NCBI GenBank assembly: GCA_021904315.1
Contig: CM038925.1
Location: forward strand, 8,496,501-8,560,500
Length of the DNA stretch: 64,000 nt
Origin: Sphagnum magellanicum
Lineage: Eukaryota; Streptophyta; Sphagnopsida; Sphagnales; Sphagnaceae
Reading direction: 5' to 3'
The notes beneath the pieces were generated by a model, which saw nothing but the letters and a program-made list of their open reading frames with translations, was not told the origin of the DNA and searched no databases. Shown in pieces: positions 35,121 through 47,269 of this stretch. The position numbers were made by a program, and so were the translations under genes. How positions within the stretch are numbered: position 1 is the stretch's first letter; each line of letters starts with the position of its first letter.

Positions 35121-36059
35121 ATACACTACTAGAAATTTTGGGTTTTGCAACTGTCGTTTAGAACTAAAATCTAGTTGCATGCGACACATGTAACTGCAAA
35201 TTTGTGTAGTTGCCTAAGACAAGTTACACATGACATGTAGTTGCATGTGACACTACATATGCAACATGTATATACGGTGTTATTATACATGTTCATACAT
35301 ACATACCAATCCAAATGTACTTGCACCTTATGTGCAACTTTCCTTGCAACTACATGCAACTAATCAAAATATGACACATGTTTAAAAATTAAACAACTAG
35401 CTTGTGGACATGTGTCATTATTTAATTTTCTTGTGTTTTCAAAATTAAAAATTCATTGGATTAATCTCAATCATTAAAGTTTTTGCCACTAGGATGATGA
35501 CACGTGGCACGCCATGGAACGTTCATTTACCATTTGACACATGTTCAATATTTTAACACCAATTACATGGTGACATGTGGCAATCAAGGCGCACCTATTT
35601 TAAAATTTTAAAATATTAATTAATGAAATCTAAATCATCCAATTTATGGCTAATAAGATGTTGACACATGGTGCTTAAGTAGGTAGGTAGATAATAATTA
35701 AACCCTATTAAGTAAGTAGGTTTATTTAAGTATGTAAGTAGGTTGAAAAATAGTTAGGCTTAGGTTATATAAGTAGGTTTAAAATAATCTGATTTTATTT
35801 TTAGGTTTGACCATTTCATAAAGGTCAAGTTTTTTTCATTCACTCATCCCCAATGGCACTTGGTATTTGGTTTCAACATAACTATTGCTCTTAGCTATAT
35901 ACTAAGCCAAATAGAATTAGAAGCCAAAGGATATGGGTTAAAACATTCCATTGCAAACCTCATGAACCAATGTAGTTGCACATTAGATGCAATTATTATA
36001 TAAAAGTATAATAGCCAGGGGAGGGCTTTGTTGCTTTTGGTGTCCAAAAAAAACTTGAA

Positions 36060-36400
36060 GCCCTTCTCTTAATGCATCTAACACACTAAGAATCATTGAA
36101 AACAGATAAAAAATGAGAAAGTTATGGCCCTGCAAAGTAAAGGGGGTCAAAAAGCTCAAAAAAAAAACTATTGAGGCCAGTTCTTAAACACCCAAAAAGT
36201 TCATTTTATGTTGTTTTTTTGCTAATATTGTTCAAATGTGATTTGTAGGACTTCAAATGGCGCTCCTATAACACTTTAAATCATTTAAAATGAATAAAAA
36301 ATAAGAAAGTTATGAGCTTTCAAAGTAGGAAGGGTCCTAAGAAAAAAACAAAAAACAAAATGTTTTATAACTTGGAAAGCTTATTTTTTAAAAATTTTCT
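36060..36400. repeat. Old duplication of a roughly 190-bp block inside the inner CACTA element
   Basis: GATAAAAAATGAGAAAGTTATG at about 36104 and its near-match AATAAAAAATAAGAAAGTTATG at about 36295 are each followed by CAAAGTA, GGGTC and runs of A. Confidence 0.5.
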
Positions 36401-36789
36401 TCTTGTTAGTTTTTCATTACTCCTTTTCTTTTGCACTTCAAAAGTGATTAAAGGATATTTAGTAATTATGATTACTTAATGAAAATATGATTTTAATATT
36501 ATTATCTAGTTTAAATTGATAATTAGCTTAGGACGTTTGTATACTTGTAGGTTAATTAATGTAGCTCATTTACATTAATATTTTAACATAAATAATGAAT
36601 TTTAAATATATAATACCTATTGATTATATATATAATTGATTATCACTATAATTATAATAAAAATTTAATTAATAATTATGATTATTTATAATAAATTTTT
36701 TAATATTATCATATAATTGATTTTGAATAATTTTTTGTTTAATCAAATGTATATTTTCTGAAAAACATTCCAAAATAAAATAAAGTCAA

Positions 36790-37340
36790 ACATATTTAAA
36801 CCATGGTTTAGTTTAATTTAATTTAACATAATTAAGTTTAATAATAATTTGTTTAACTTAACTTGATTTAACCATTGTCAATTTTAGCCTAATTTAGTTT
36901 AGCCATAAATACTTTAGCATAATTTAATTTAACCATATTTATTTTATCCTAATTTAATTTAGCTTAATTTAATAAATATAGTATAATCTAGTTTAGCCAT
37001 AAATAATATAACCTAACTTAATTTTGCCATATTTATTTTAGCCTATTTTAATTTAGCTTAATTTAATTTAGCCATAATTAATATAGTTTAATTTAATTTA
37101 GCCATAATTATTTTAGAGTAACTAAATTTACCTATGGTTAGTTTAGCTTAATTTAATTTAGCCATAATCAGTTTAATTTAACTTAATTTAACCATGGTTA
37201 ATTTGACTTGATTTAATTTAGCTTAATTTAAATTAGCCCTAATTAGTTTAACCTAACTTAATTTAGCCATGGTTAGTTTAACTTTTGAGTTTATTTAGCC
37301 TAGGTTAGTTTAACCATGGTTATTTAAACCTAGGTTAATT
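36790..37340. repeat. Minisatellite inside the inner CACTA element, same unit as its host array
   Basis: Units such as AATTTAGCCATAATTA, TTTAACCATGGTTA and TTTAGCTTAATTT repeat over about 550 bp. The unit matches the array at 34240-35120 into which this element inserted. Confidence 0.75.
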
Positions 37341-38523
37341 TAGGTTAGCCTAAGTTAGCATGGGGTTAACCTTAGTACTAGAAATACATGATACTATTAT
37401 ATATAGCCTATGTAGATATATTAAGTATAGTATTTAAGTATGTATAAGTTTAGACCATTATTTTAATGACACGTGTCCATGTTATACACATTTAGTTGCA
37501 TGTTAGTTGCACACACAATTATATGGGTCAAAAATTATATAATACCAAATTTGTAGTTGCAAACATGACCAAGATAGTTACAAATGACAACATTTCTAGT
37601 AGTGATAAAATATTTATTCAATGGTTAATTTGGCCATATTTACTTTCCTCATGGATAGTTTAGCCATATTTAATTTACTCATGATTAGTTTAACCATTTT
37701 TAATTTAGTCATGGTTAGTTTTGCCATAATTATTTTACCCAAAATTAGTTTAATCATTATACATCTAACCATTATTTATTTGGATATTTTTAATTGAACC
37801 ATAATTAGTTTAATCATCACTGGGTTTCCCACAATTAGTTTAACCATTTTTAGTTTTTCCATAATTATTTTAGTTGTGGTTGGTTTAAGCATTATTATTT
37901 TACCAATCATTAGTTTTGTCATAATTAATTTTTCTAGGTTAAATTAGCCATCTATTTAACATATGTAATGTAAATATGTGGTTAAATAGCCTAAATACAA
38001 GTAGCTTATATGTAGGTGTATTTATTTATACATACCTTACCTATACTCCACCTATTTACCTTTACTTTAACCTATAGGTAACCTAATTATATAGGCTACA
38101 ATAGGCCATTTATATACCTATGATAAATTACTAGTTGGTTAACTAGTTATTTACCTAAAATCCACTAATGAATGTGTAATTAAGTAATTCAATATTAATT
38201 ATTACAAATACATTGTTGATATTTAAAAAGGGAAGGCCACTTGGGATGAATGAATTGAAAAGGCTCGACCTTAAAGGCCAAATTCAAAATGAAATAAGAT
38301 TTTCCTACCTAGGTCATGTAGGTGTAGGGTTAATCTAGGTGGTGTACATTTAAGCCTAGTAAAAGTCATAAATTGCCCTAGCCTACTTTAGGCTTTTATT
38401 CCTAATCATTAATTATAGGCTCCTAAATTTAAGCCTAGAAGTTTAAATTGTAGGTTCCTAAATATAAGTACCTTAGGAATAGGTATCTAATTTTAGGCTT
38501 AACCTAGATTACTTAAATTGTAT

Positions 38524-38712
38524 CCACATGGCATAACCTAATGGCCAATGTTTAAATGCCACATGGCATAACTTAGTGGCCAATGTTTAAATGCCATGTG
38601 GCATAACTTGGGTGGTTAATGTCTCAATGCCACATGGCATAGCCTAGGTGGCCAATGTTTAGATGCCACATGGCTTAATTTGGGTGGCCACTGTTTAATT
38701 GCCACATGGCAT
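38524..38712. repeat. Tandem repeat, five 35-36 bp units plus part of a sixth, in the outer CACTA element
   Basis: Units start at 38524, 38559, 38594, 38630, 38666 and 38702 with CCACATGGCATAA (CCATGTGGCATAA in the third), followed by GGCCAATGTTTAAATG. The first 8 bp of unit 3 are the inverse of the others. Confidence 0.9.
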
Positions 38713-41289
38713 TTGCCTAATCAAAATGGTGTTTGACGAGTCAAAAAATCATTTGACTATTATATTAACTAGTCAAAAGTACTAGTCGAAATGATTAGTC
38801 AAAAATGCCAACCTAGGCCTGGTCAAAAAGTACACGACCCAATCACAATGGACAGGTTCAAAACAATTTGTCCAAAATGACTAAAAGGTTTTTTTACACC
38901 TATCCAAAATGGGTTTTTTTTTAACCAAAATTTGTAGTAAAAAAAAGTAGGAATTCTAGTAATGTCTCCTTCAATGTCAAGTTGATTAAATCTTCAGCCT
39001 AAAAATTGCTTATGGTGAACTCCCACCCAATCTCCTCCCCCATCATGTTGTACCAAGCACGTTTCGATTTCAGACCGTATTCAATTTTGTTGGTGCTTAG
39101 GTTATACCACCCCCAAAACATTTGATAAAACGAACGGCGTCGTGTATTAGTCATTGATGGGTACAACAATTCACATGCCTTCTAAATCATGGATTTGTCA
39201 TATTGCCATTTGTCATATTGATTCCCCCATGTAATAATAGACATGCCAACATTCCAAATCCATTTCATGTCTTCACCCCATGCTTGTGGCCTATTGGGTG
39301 TGTTTCAACATATTGTACTCCCAATATTGTGGCATGGCCACTCAAAGATTAAATTGTTCATATAGGTACCGATGAAATGGGGCCCTACATTGTGGACATC
39401 TCCTCCTTGCCACCATTAAAGTGATTAGGCATTATGGATGGTAAATGTGTTGGTAATTGCCCAAAGTCCATACTCCTTTTAGTCCAAATGGGGAGTAACA
39501 AATAAGCCATAGTTCTCAATTTTGCATGAAGGGTCGAGGTGTGGGCCACAAGAGTTCCCGTGTTTTTTCTAACACAATGGTGACATATTCCTAATCGAGC
39601 TCGAGATGTGTCACCCAATCAATGCTTCCATTTTTCACCATCTTGGGTAAATTGTTAAAAAACATCTCGGATATCCTATGCCATGATGTTAAACCGTGTG
39701 ATCGAAACCTCCCAACTTCATGACATTTTGCTTGCATTCTTACAAGCTTCACCTCCATCTGTGTAGCTCAAGATGTTGCCAAAATATATGCAAGATGCAT
39801 TTGGTTTTAATTATGTTCAGTTGCCTTAACAAACATTTCAACATCTCTTCAATACTATTCCTTCATGCAATCAATGTTTGATGGTAGCATTCAATGTTTT
39901 CCACAAAATTTAGGTGTTTTTTTCTTGCCTCAATGGCCCTTGCAAATGCCTTTTACAATGCATGTTGCTAAATAACATTTTGTTTTAGCCCAAGACACTT
40001 TGTTTGGCATGTAACCAGTTCTTCACACAATGCATTATGTTTTGATGTCACCTCTTGAAGTTGCATTTGCATTACACCCTTCCCCTCACAATGCCTCCAG
40101 AGCATGTTCTGCAATGTCAACCCGTCTTGTGGAGGACAATATGCGAACATCTTGTGCCAACCACCCCTTACCATCTATCGTGTCAAGTAAAATACCATCT
40201 AAACCACAACATCCAATTGTGTTACATCCATGGGGTTGTTCATGCTCAATAGTGATTGAGGGGGATTTTGTTCACAAGGGTGCTAAACAATTCAGTCATT
40301 CACCACAAGGTCTAGATCTTGAGTACAAAAAGTACTTAGTGTTGTTGTTTTGGGAACAATTGATATTGGTGGTACTAGTTGAAAAGAAAAAGGGGGAATG
40401 ATAGGGGCACATTGGGGAGAAACCTAGGGTCTCCTTATAAGAACTGGAAGGATTGTTGTAGGAAGCGAATGAGTTTTTGGAGGAGTCAATGGATTTGTTG
40501 GGGCAAATCTATTCGATTGATATAGAGGCATATTGTCAATTTGGTTGCCTAAACCGATCCTCCAATCAACTTGAATATCAAACACCACTTATACATAAAC
40601 CATCCATGCCATAATCAAGGGCACCTGGTATTTGGAAAAAAAATGGTTCCCCATCATGGCCATGTAAACCTCCAACATGTGTGCTTTCATGTGTTCATCT
40701 AAATAACTTGTATATTGGGTGTAATTATTTTTCCTGTGGGTCTCATGCTTAAAAAGTGGCCACTTCTTGTCAATGTGGCACCATTGCACATATAAAGAAC
40801 ATTAATGTGTACGACCAAGGCTGGGAACATTTTGCCATCTAGCATTTGCTACAATGATTGGGTCTTCAAATGCTTCGAGCTTTGCCTCATGCCATCTTCC
40901 TTTTGCACCATGGCCCTTGACCACTCTCCTTTGGTCTACATCGTCTGCCATCGTACCCACTATCCATTAATAAAGAGGTAAACATAAATTAAGGTTAAAG
41001 AAAAATTAAGGTCAAAGGTGGGGGTAAATTAAGGTTAAGTTTATAAAAATATATATAATAAATTAGTATGGGGTTTCTAAAAGGTTCAACATTCAAATCC
41101 AACACATAATTATTTTCACAATTGGCATCATGAATTTAAAAGCCCTCTAAAGGACTCCCACTTTCTTCTAAGTGTATGGCATTAATTGTTCAAAGCAAAC
41201 AAAATCCTCACATTTAAGTAAGAAAATATAAAAAATGAGAAAAGTGTGGGTTTTATAATGGACCCACACATCCCAAAGCCCTAAGACCA

Positions 41290-41720
41290 AGCCCAGGCTT
41301 GTTTCAATCACCTTCGATCACCATCGTATGCACGACATGGCATCGAGCCCAATCCAACGACCCAAATTTGTTGGGTATCAAAACAATTTGGTCACCATCC
41401 AATGGCCTATAGGCATTGTAGATGCAAAGTCATTGGGTGGTGATTGAAAAGTGGTTCAATCGCCACTAAACCATTATACCATTGGCAACTAAAGGTGACT
41501 AAAATAGGTTTGGTCGCCATTAGCCAATCAATTTTAGTCACCTTCGATTGCTAACTACATAATTTGTAATTAGCAACCGAAATTTTTCAATCACCTCATA
41601 CTTGAGGAATGGCAATCAAATTATTTCGATCGCTGATTATCCACACATCCAAGTAGTGACTGAAAAAATTCAATTGCCATTTGACAACATTCAATAGACA
41701 CATGTGGCTAATACATGGGA
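41290..41720. repeat. Second block of GGCAATCRAA/TTTCGATTGCC-type motifs
   Basis: Motifs such as TTCGATCACCATCG, GGTCGCCATTAG, CTTCGATTGCTA and TTTCGATCGC recur in both orientations. The block lies between the start of the kinase-like gene and the C-terminal end of the hAT gene; subterminal repeats of a DNA transposon are the likely nature. Confidence 0.45.
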
Positions 41721-43274
41721 ATGTTATTAGATGGGGATCGAATTTTTTGGACTCCAAATTTTTGGGCACCCCTAGTTTTGGGGTACCCTTAATTTAAACT
41801 ATATAAAGAGGTTCAAACTCCAATTTTTCCTCCCTTTCTTTTCAACGTGTATGACTCCAGTTGTTTTGGACAATTGGTGTGCAATACTTTAAAGAAAGGG
41901 GGGGAGGGGACTTCATGCAATTTTTTTTGCTATTTTTGTGATTCCATCTTTTTTCACAAAATGAAATATTTCAAGCAATCAAATTTAAAAAAAGATAATC
42001 AAGCAAGCTACTAATTGGGATGACCAAACCATTGTCACTTGGGTTTATGAAAGGGCAGATGTCAAATATTTCCTAGGCCAAGAAGAAGGACAACATTATG
42101 TGGATATTTCTTGATTATCAAAGGACATACCATTCACATTATATGTTAAAATTGATAATGTAATGGATAGGGAGAGTGTGTTCATATCATGGGATCATAA
42201 TGGCACCAATGTCAAATATCTACCATGCGCATTTGAAAGAGTTTAGGTCTTGGATGTCTCCAATTTGCTTGATGACTTGTTGTATTAAGACATCCTAACA
42301 AAATTTCATGTTTACAACACACATGACTATTTTGACACAATATGACATTTGTTAGTTGAATTCATAAATTAAAAAAGGAACAAATAGCATTGCCACTTGA
42401 GGATCTAGCTAGAAATTCATGAAAATACCATTTTGATAATGCATTTTCAGGTTTCATCTTTTCATTTAAATATTGTAAGCGATTCAGTGTGAGTAAATAA
42501 AATATTATTTCTTTTTGTAATTTTTCATTCTCTTTTTATGACAATAATTATAGCTGAGAGTTTCTTTTTTTTTGCCCTACAGATCATTATGATTGCCCTT
42601 GCAATTGAAAGTTTCCAATTTGAATTATGGATATGAAATTGTTTTATATGAAATAGACCAATTTTGAAATAGGGTCCCAAATTAGATGGTTACAATTTTA
42701 TTACCAAAAAAATATATAGTTGGAAGAAATATGTTTATGCCACCATATGCATTTGCATATAATGTTCAACCTACGTGTAAGAATTACAAAATGCCAAATG
42801 CTTATGATTATGAAACCCTTGTGATTTGTGACCTAGGAGGATAATTAATGGTATAAATTGGATGTTGGGGTTGAAGCTTAGGTAGTCACTATCATTTGGG
42901 TCTTCAATTACCTCATCATGATTATTAATGTCATTATCATCATCATCATCATTATTATGCCCCTCCTACATTTCTGAACTGTTTGTCCCATGCAAGGTTT
43001 TGATGATATTTTGGCTCGAACTTTTTGTCACAATTTATTTGGTGGGGCATTGTCCTTCAATATCCAAAATGTCATCATAAGTGTGTGGTCATTCATAATA
43101 ATGTTCACATACAAAAACAATTGTTGTTTGAATTGTAGACCTTTTCCCTTTAGTAACTTAATGTGTGGACAAATCTTCAATAGGTGGCAGAAGACAATTC
43201 ATGGAAGCTACCACAACGATTAGTCTTAACCCCACTGAAACTTGGGGTATTGGGGGTCTTGGATGTCATAAATA
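41721..43274. other. Unassigned sequence between repeats and hAT gene
   Basis: No gene is recognised. It includes a CATCAT-type triplet tract (about 42937-42952). A faint plus-strand coding look around 42000-42340 could not be extended. Confidence 0.3.
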
Positions 43275-44467
43275 CTAGCTGATTAGTGTGTGGTTAGAAT
43301 CTGAATCACCTTCTACTAACTTTTCTGGTCTTGTAATTTTAAAACTTGAAAGACTTGGATCTACAACTTGGGGTGCACTTGTGTTAATGATTGTATGCGG
43401 GCCCACACCTAGCTCCAATGTAATATTCCCAATGTCATCAACTACAATATTGGGAGGATTGACAAGTGGGTCCATTTGTATGTTTGAAATGTTATTTAGT
43501 GTAAGTTGTGCGTTTGGCTCCAAAATGATGATTTGAATTAATGGTGTGTTCACACTAATTGGGGGGTCCACTTCCATGGAATTCATTGATTACATGGACG
43601 TGTTTTGACTTGGGGCCATTGGAGCATGTACAACTTGGGGGGTGCATCAAACATTTGAACATCATTGTCTAATAATGGCATGTTCGGATTTGCATTGCCA
43701 TTGTCAAACCCTTAAACTTGCCAAGTTGTCAAATCAAACAACAATCTTGAAAATGGAATCTCATCATCATGAAGGAATTCAAAGGGGTCATGTTCGACTT
43801 CATCCTCATCCAACTCATTTGATGATGTGGGGTTTTCATTTAATGAGTCGCTTTTATCTACACTTTCATCAACATTGGACATCAAGTCTTCAAACAACAT
43901 ATTCGTTTCATACCGTGTTGTGGGGTTAGCACCATGTCTTCTTGCAAAAACTTGCTACTAGTTTATATGTACACTTAGTTTCTCCATTTGATTCGATGTT
44001 AACCAATTTCGCACTTTGTTATGGACAAACGAATATGAACTCCAATTCTACTCCTTTATAAGAATAACTATCTTTTGCAACCTGATTTATGACTAGGTTG
44101 TTAGTCATGGAAGACATTTATGACTGCATGACTATGTAGTTAGACACAACGTTTAAAACACCTAGTCATTAGTGTGGTTCAATTGCAAGATAATTTATGA
44201 TTATGACTTGTGCGATTATAAAGTCATGGAGGTCCTCAATGTTTGATGAATTCCATAAATTATGGATGTTGGAAATAATTCATTAAATATGTTTTCCACC
44301 CATGCAATGTAGACATGTGGCATGTAGACACATGGTATAAAAGCTAAAAGCCTAGCCTATATGTTAGGAATGTAGGACTTAACCTACTTAAGAATGTAGG
44401 CCCTAGCCTATTAGGAACATAGGCTAGCTTAACTAGCAACCTAAGCTAGTTAGGTTAGTTCACTAAA

Positions 44468-44545
44468 TTGCAAGTTTGAGGATTTGAACCCTTCATCTCC
44501 ACATTGAAGGAAACTCCCACTTAACCATTGCACCACATGATTTTT
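44468..44545 (-). repeat. tRNA-like box A/box B module within the 1033-bp insertion
   Basis: The minus strand reads GTGGTGCAATGGTTAAGTGG (box A) and about 30 bp later GGGTTCAAATCC (box B). Both fit tRNA/SINE consensus well. No A-rich tail is obvious, so it may be a captured head. Confidence 0.55.
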
Positions 44546-44629
44546 ACGTGACAAAAATTGTCACCATATTATTATAAACATTTTGTTCTAACCTACTTTA
44601 TAAGTTAGTTACTTAGGTACTTATTGACA

Positions 44630-44880
44630 ACTTTGAACCTACCTAGTAACCTAGTAGGTACCTAGCTTGGTAGGTAAGAGGTAGTAGTAAATAATTAACA
44701 AACAAGTACCTAGAAGTAAATACGTAATAAGTAATTAGGTAAGTATGTACTACCTATATCTAGTAGGTAGGTAAATAGGTACGTATGTACTACATAGTAG
44801 ATAGGTAAATAATAGGTGGTACTAGCCCATAGGTACTAGCTACTTTACAGGTAGCTAGCACCTAGTTAAATTGTTAACAT
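44630..44880. repeat. TAGGTAGGTAAG-type minisatellite in the 1033-bp insertion
   Basis: GTAGGTAAG, TAGGTACCTAG and TAGGTAAATAGG variants fill about 250 bp. The same words occur in other insertions of this window. Confidence 0.7.
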
Positions 44881-45230
44881 AGGTAGGTTATTAATGTATG
44901 TAGGCTAGTCATGTAATCTCAATGTAGTCACAAAATTGTCCTAATCTAGTCATGTAGTCATGATGCGATTATAATTTAGTCACAAAGTTGAGTAAAAGTA
45001 TATGATTAAAGACATATGACTACATGACTTGATTAGGACATTAGTCGTAAATGTCCAAGTCATGAAAGACACATTTTGGCATTATGTTCACACAATGATG
45101 TGAAACACACTTGTGCTAAAATGCAATGGGCAGGTGCAAGTGTGCATCCACTAGCTCTAATCAAATTCCACCATTCATGTGGGAGCAAGTCTAGGTCCTT
45201 CATTGGGGGGGTGTCAAAAAATGGACCTTG

Positions 45231-45364
45231 ATTTTCCACAAAATTTGCAAAATATCTTAAAACTAGGGCATAAGCGGTCAAGGTACAAACAATTTTCCAC
45301 AAAATTTGCAAAATATCTTAAAACTAGGGCATAAGCGGTCAAGGTACAAACAATTTTCCACAAA
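45231..45364. repeat. Perfect 61-bp tandem duplication in the hAT C-terminal coding region
   Basis: 45231-45291 is repeated exactly at 45292-45352, followed by a short third partial copy. As 61 is not a multiple of three it shifts the reading frame. The absence of differences means it is recent relative to the decay of the gene, or an assembly artefact. Confidence 0.93.
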
Positions 45365-47269
45365 ACTCTGTTTAAGGCCTTGTTTACATCTGCATCAAGA
45401 TGTAGGTGAACTTCACCCAATAAGTATGGATTGAAAAAGGCCCCTACATAATGTAAGTCGATCGTCAACATCTTCCACCTTTAATAAAATTGATCTTCAA
45501 TCATATCTACAAGGTTTGATGGCAATTCAAATGGAAGATTCCATAAGGATAAAACATGTCGCTCCAATGTTTTCATGATAAGCCACGCCTTCCCCATGCA
45601 AGGTTGTTTGCCATCAAATGCCTTTAATGACACTAAGATTGGTTCCACCATGTGTACAAAGTTAGCACAAGTATCCCAAAATTTGTCCCACCTTATGTTG
45701 GTTTGAACAATTCCCACCTTGGTGACCAACTTCTAACAATGACTGCCACGCAATGAGTTGACAAAAGTTGTCCAATCAGGATCAACAATAATTCGCTTAA
45801 TGGCAAGTTTAAGCTTGAGCAACCTTTCAACCATTAAAAAATTAGTTACAAATTGTGTTTTAGTGGGGTTTAGCAACATTAGGTTGGTTTTATAATGACG
45901 AAAGATTGCTAGAGGCACATGGTGTTGTCGTATGAAAAAAAAAATAGATTTCACCTTTCTCACAATTTGTTTCACTCATGTTGCTTTCCCCCAATCTTCC
46001 AATAGCAAGTCTAGACAATGAGCAGCACAACCTTGAAAATAAAGACTTGGAAAATGACGGATTAGAGGGTCAATTGCATTTCTCATGTTTGAACCATTGT
46101 CTTTACACATTTGTACAATGTTGTTAACTCCAATGGTTTTAATGTATCCACCCAATGCATTACATATGTAATGGGCATCCTTCCATTCCCTAGATGTGTC
46201 AATGGAACCTATAAATACATTGTCACTTGGACAAACAAACAAACATTACGTTCAACAATGGACGTTGTGCAACGTTGTCCTAACCATTAAAACAAATGGT
46301 TGTTCCATATTTGTGAATCGAATTTCATGTCTTCTTAGTTACTTGTTTGGACACATCCACCTTGGATTACTTTAACAAATCTATGCACAATCTATGGTAT
46401 GATAGGGATTTATAGTAGGTTTGAAATTTGGAGGTTGCTTTCATAGCTTTTATGAACATTGGGTGTTGCATAACATTGAAGGGGATGTTTGCTTCATAAA
46501 AGAAAGTTGCCCATTTCTTGTCCAAATCTTATTTTTTGGTTAAATTCAATCCTTTGAACAATGAAACCTGTTGAAAGGTTTGAGTGTTATTATTTGTGGA
46601 TTTGTTAGGACCTTTTATGTTATTTGTAGGGGGGGTGAAATTTCAAGCCCTTTCCACTTTTGAGACATCAAAACAAATTCTCCTTCCATTGAAGGACTTG
46701 GCATTTCCATGGTCACATCCTTTGTTCACGCATTTGAAAAATGGGTTGGTACTTCCATGTCATTTAATGGTGGAAGGACAAGTCCACCACATTAAACAAA
46801 TAATGCTTTCACCCATGGATGTACCTTTGAACACACTACAATTCTAGTTCGCCCATTGCCATCATATTGATAGCCCAAATGGAAAAGCATTTTATCCTTG
46901 TAGTACAAAATAACATTGTCGCAAAACTTTGCATTCCACCTTCCCTGACTTGTCCTTTAACATCAAATACCATGGACTCCACACATTTTGCCTTCCCTCC
47001 ATTGATAAAACAATGTACACAAGAATAATAGGCTTGATAATTAATGTGTTCAACAATGAGATCAAACTCCACCTTTAGGGTTATAATTGAAATTCAACAC
47101 CAATTGCAAATGTATTATGATGATCTAAAATTCAAACACCCATAAAGGCTTCACCCCTCCCTCCCAAGTTATATATGGCAATGGTTGTTGTTAAACAACA
47201 CAAGGCCCACACACCTTAAAAGAGAAAGTGAAAATTGACATGTAAGATCTACATTTTATTACCAGGTAG

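Larger units (their letters stand above)
35124..37604. mobile_element. Inner CACTA element, 2481 bp, TSD ATA
   Basis: The left end is CACTACTAGAAATTTTGGG and the right end is the inverse of CACTACTAGAAATGTTGTC. Both flanks carry ATA (35121-35123, 37605-37607). Joining the flanks recreates CCATAAAATATTTATTC, a phrase found intact elsewhere in the surrounding minisatellite, so the empty site is known. Subterminal motif TAGTTGCA/TGCAACTA clusters at 35150-35370 and 37485-37590. There is no transposase. Confidence 0.93.
33821..38964. mobile_element. Outer CACTA element, 5144 bp, TSD TCT, carrying a nested CACTA
   Basis: The left end CACTATTGGAATTCCTA (33821) matches the inverse of the right end, CATTACTAGAATTCCTA, ending at 38964. 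TCT flanks both sides (33818-33820, 38965-38967). TTTGACTAG-type subterminal motifs lie at 33850-34240 and 38690-38900, the same motif family as in the 922-bp element. There is no transposase; the interior is mostly minisatellite. Removing it fuses the kinase-like gene in frame (AAG GAG ACT AAT GAA across the site). Confidence 0.88.
30250..40952 (-). pseudogene. Protein-kinase-like gene, split by two CACTA insertions and many lesions
   Basis: Read on the minus strand, coding-like sequence starts at the ATG at 40950-40952 (MADDVDQRRVVKG), runs to 38968, resumes at 33817 after a CACTA element, and again at 32520-31491 and 30562-30250. The kinase domain shows a Gly loop GGYGVVHKV (about 32015-32044), a catalytic loop HNDLSKDN (about 31625-31648), an IGVCNWGEV block where DFG/DWG is expected (D to N), and beyond the second insertion WVALELFFVY, where APE is expected (P to L). 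The D-to-N and P-to-L changes and the several stops fit G-to-A or C-to-T decay. The first 2 kb encode an unrecognised Trp-rich protein; its frame joins the downstream part exactly when the 33821-38964 element is removed. That it forms one gene with the kinase is likely, not proven. It could be a transposon-borne family or a duplicated host gene. Confidence 0.62.
44048..45080. mobile_element. 1033-bp insertion in the hAT gene, 3-bp duplication ATT
   Basis: ATT precedes (44045-44047) and follows (45081-45083) the insert. Removing it with one ATT restores ...CEHN-WSSYSF... in frame. Subterminal AGTCATG/CATGACT motifs are dense at both ends, and GACATTTAYGACT occurs inverted near each end (44113-44125, 45043-45055). 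The 3-bp duplication and subterminal repeats point to CACTA-like biology, but the ends lack a clean CACTA sequence. Superfamily is uncertain. Confidence 0.65.
43275..47072 (-). pseudogene. hAT-family transposase (DUF659 and C-terminal dimerisation region), decayed and interrupted
   Basis: The frame starts near 47072 (VEHINYQAYYSCVHC, a possible BED-finger remnant). It continues through degraded sequence to 46242-45976, where FIGSIDTSREWKDAHYI, VQMCKDNGSNMRNA and FQGCAAHCLDLLLED are the DUF659 hallmarks of plant hAT proteins. The frame goes on through 45975-45481 with single in-frame stops (45976, 45733), then PHEWW and ASGC. The dimerisation motif CEHN|WSSYSFVHNKVRNWL is split by a 1033-bp insertion (44048-45080). 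An acidic tail (43712-43900) and a possible frameshifted extension (43275-43586) follow. hAT transposases cut and paste elements with 8-bp target duplications. The ends of this element were not found. Confidence 0.82.
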
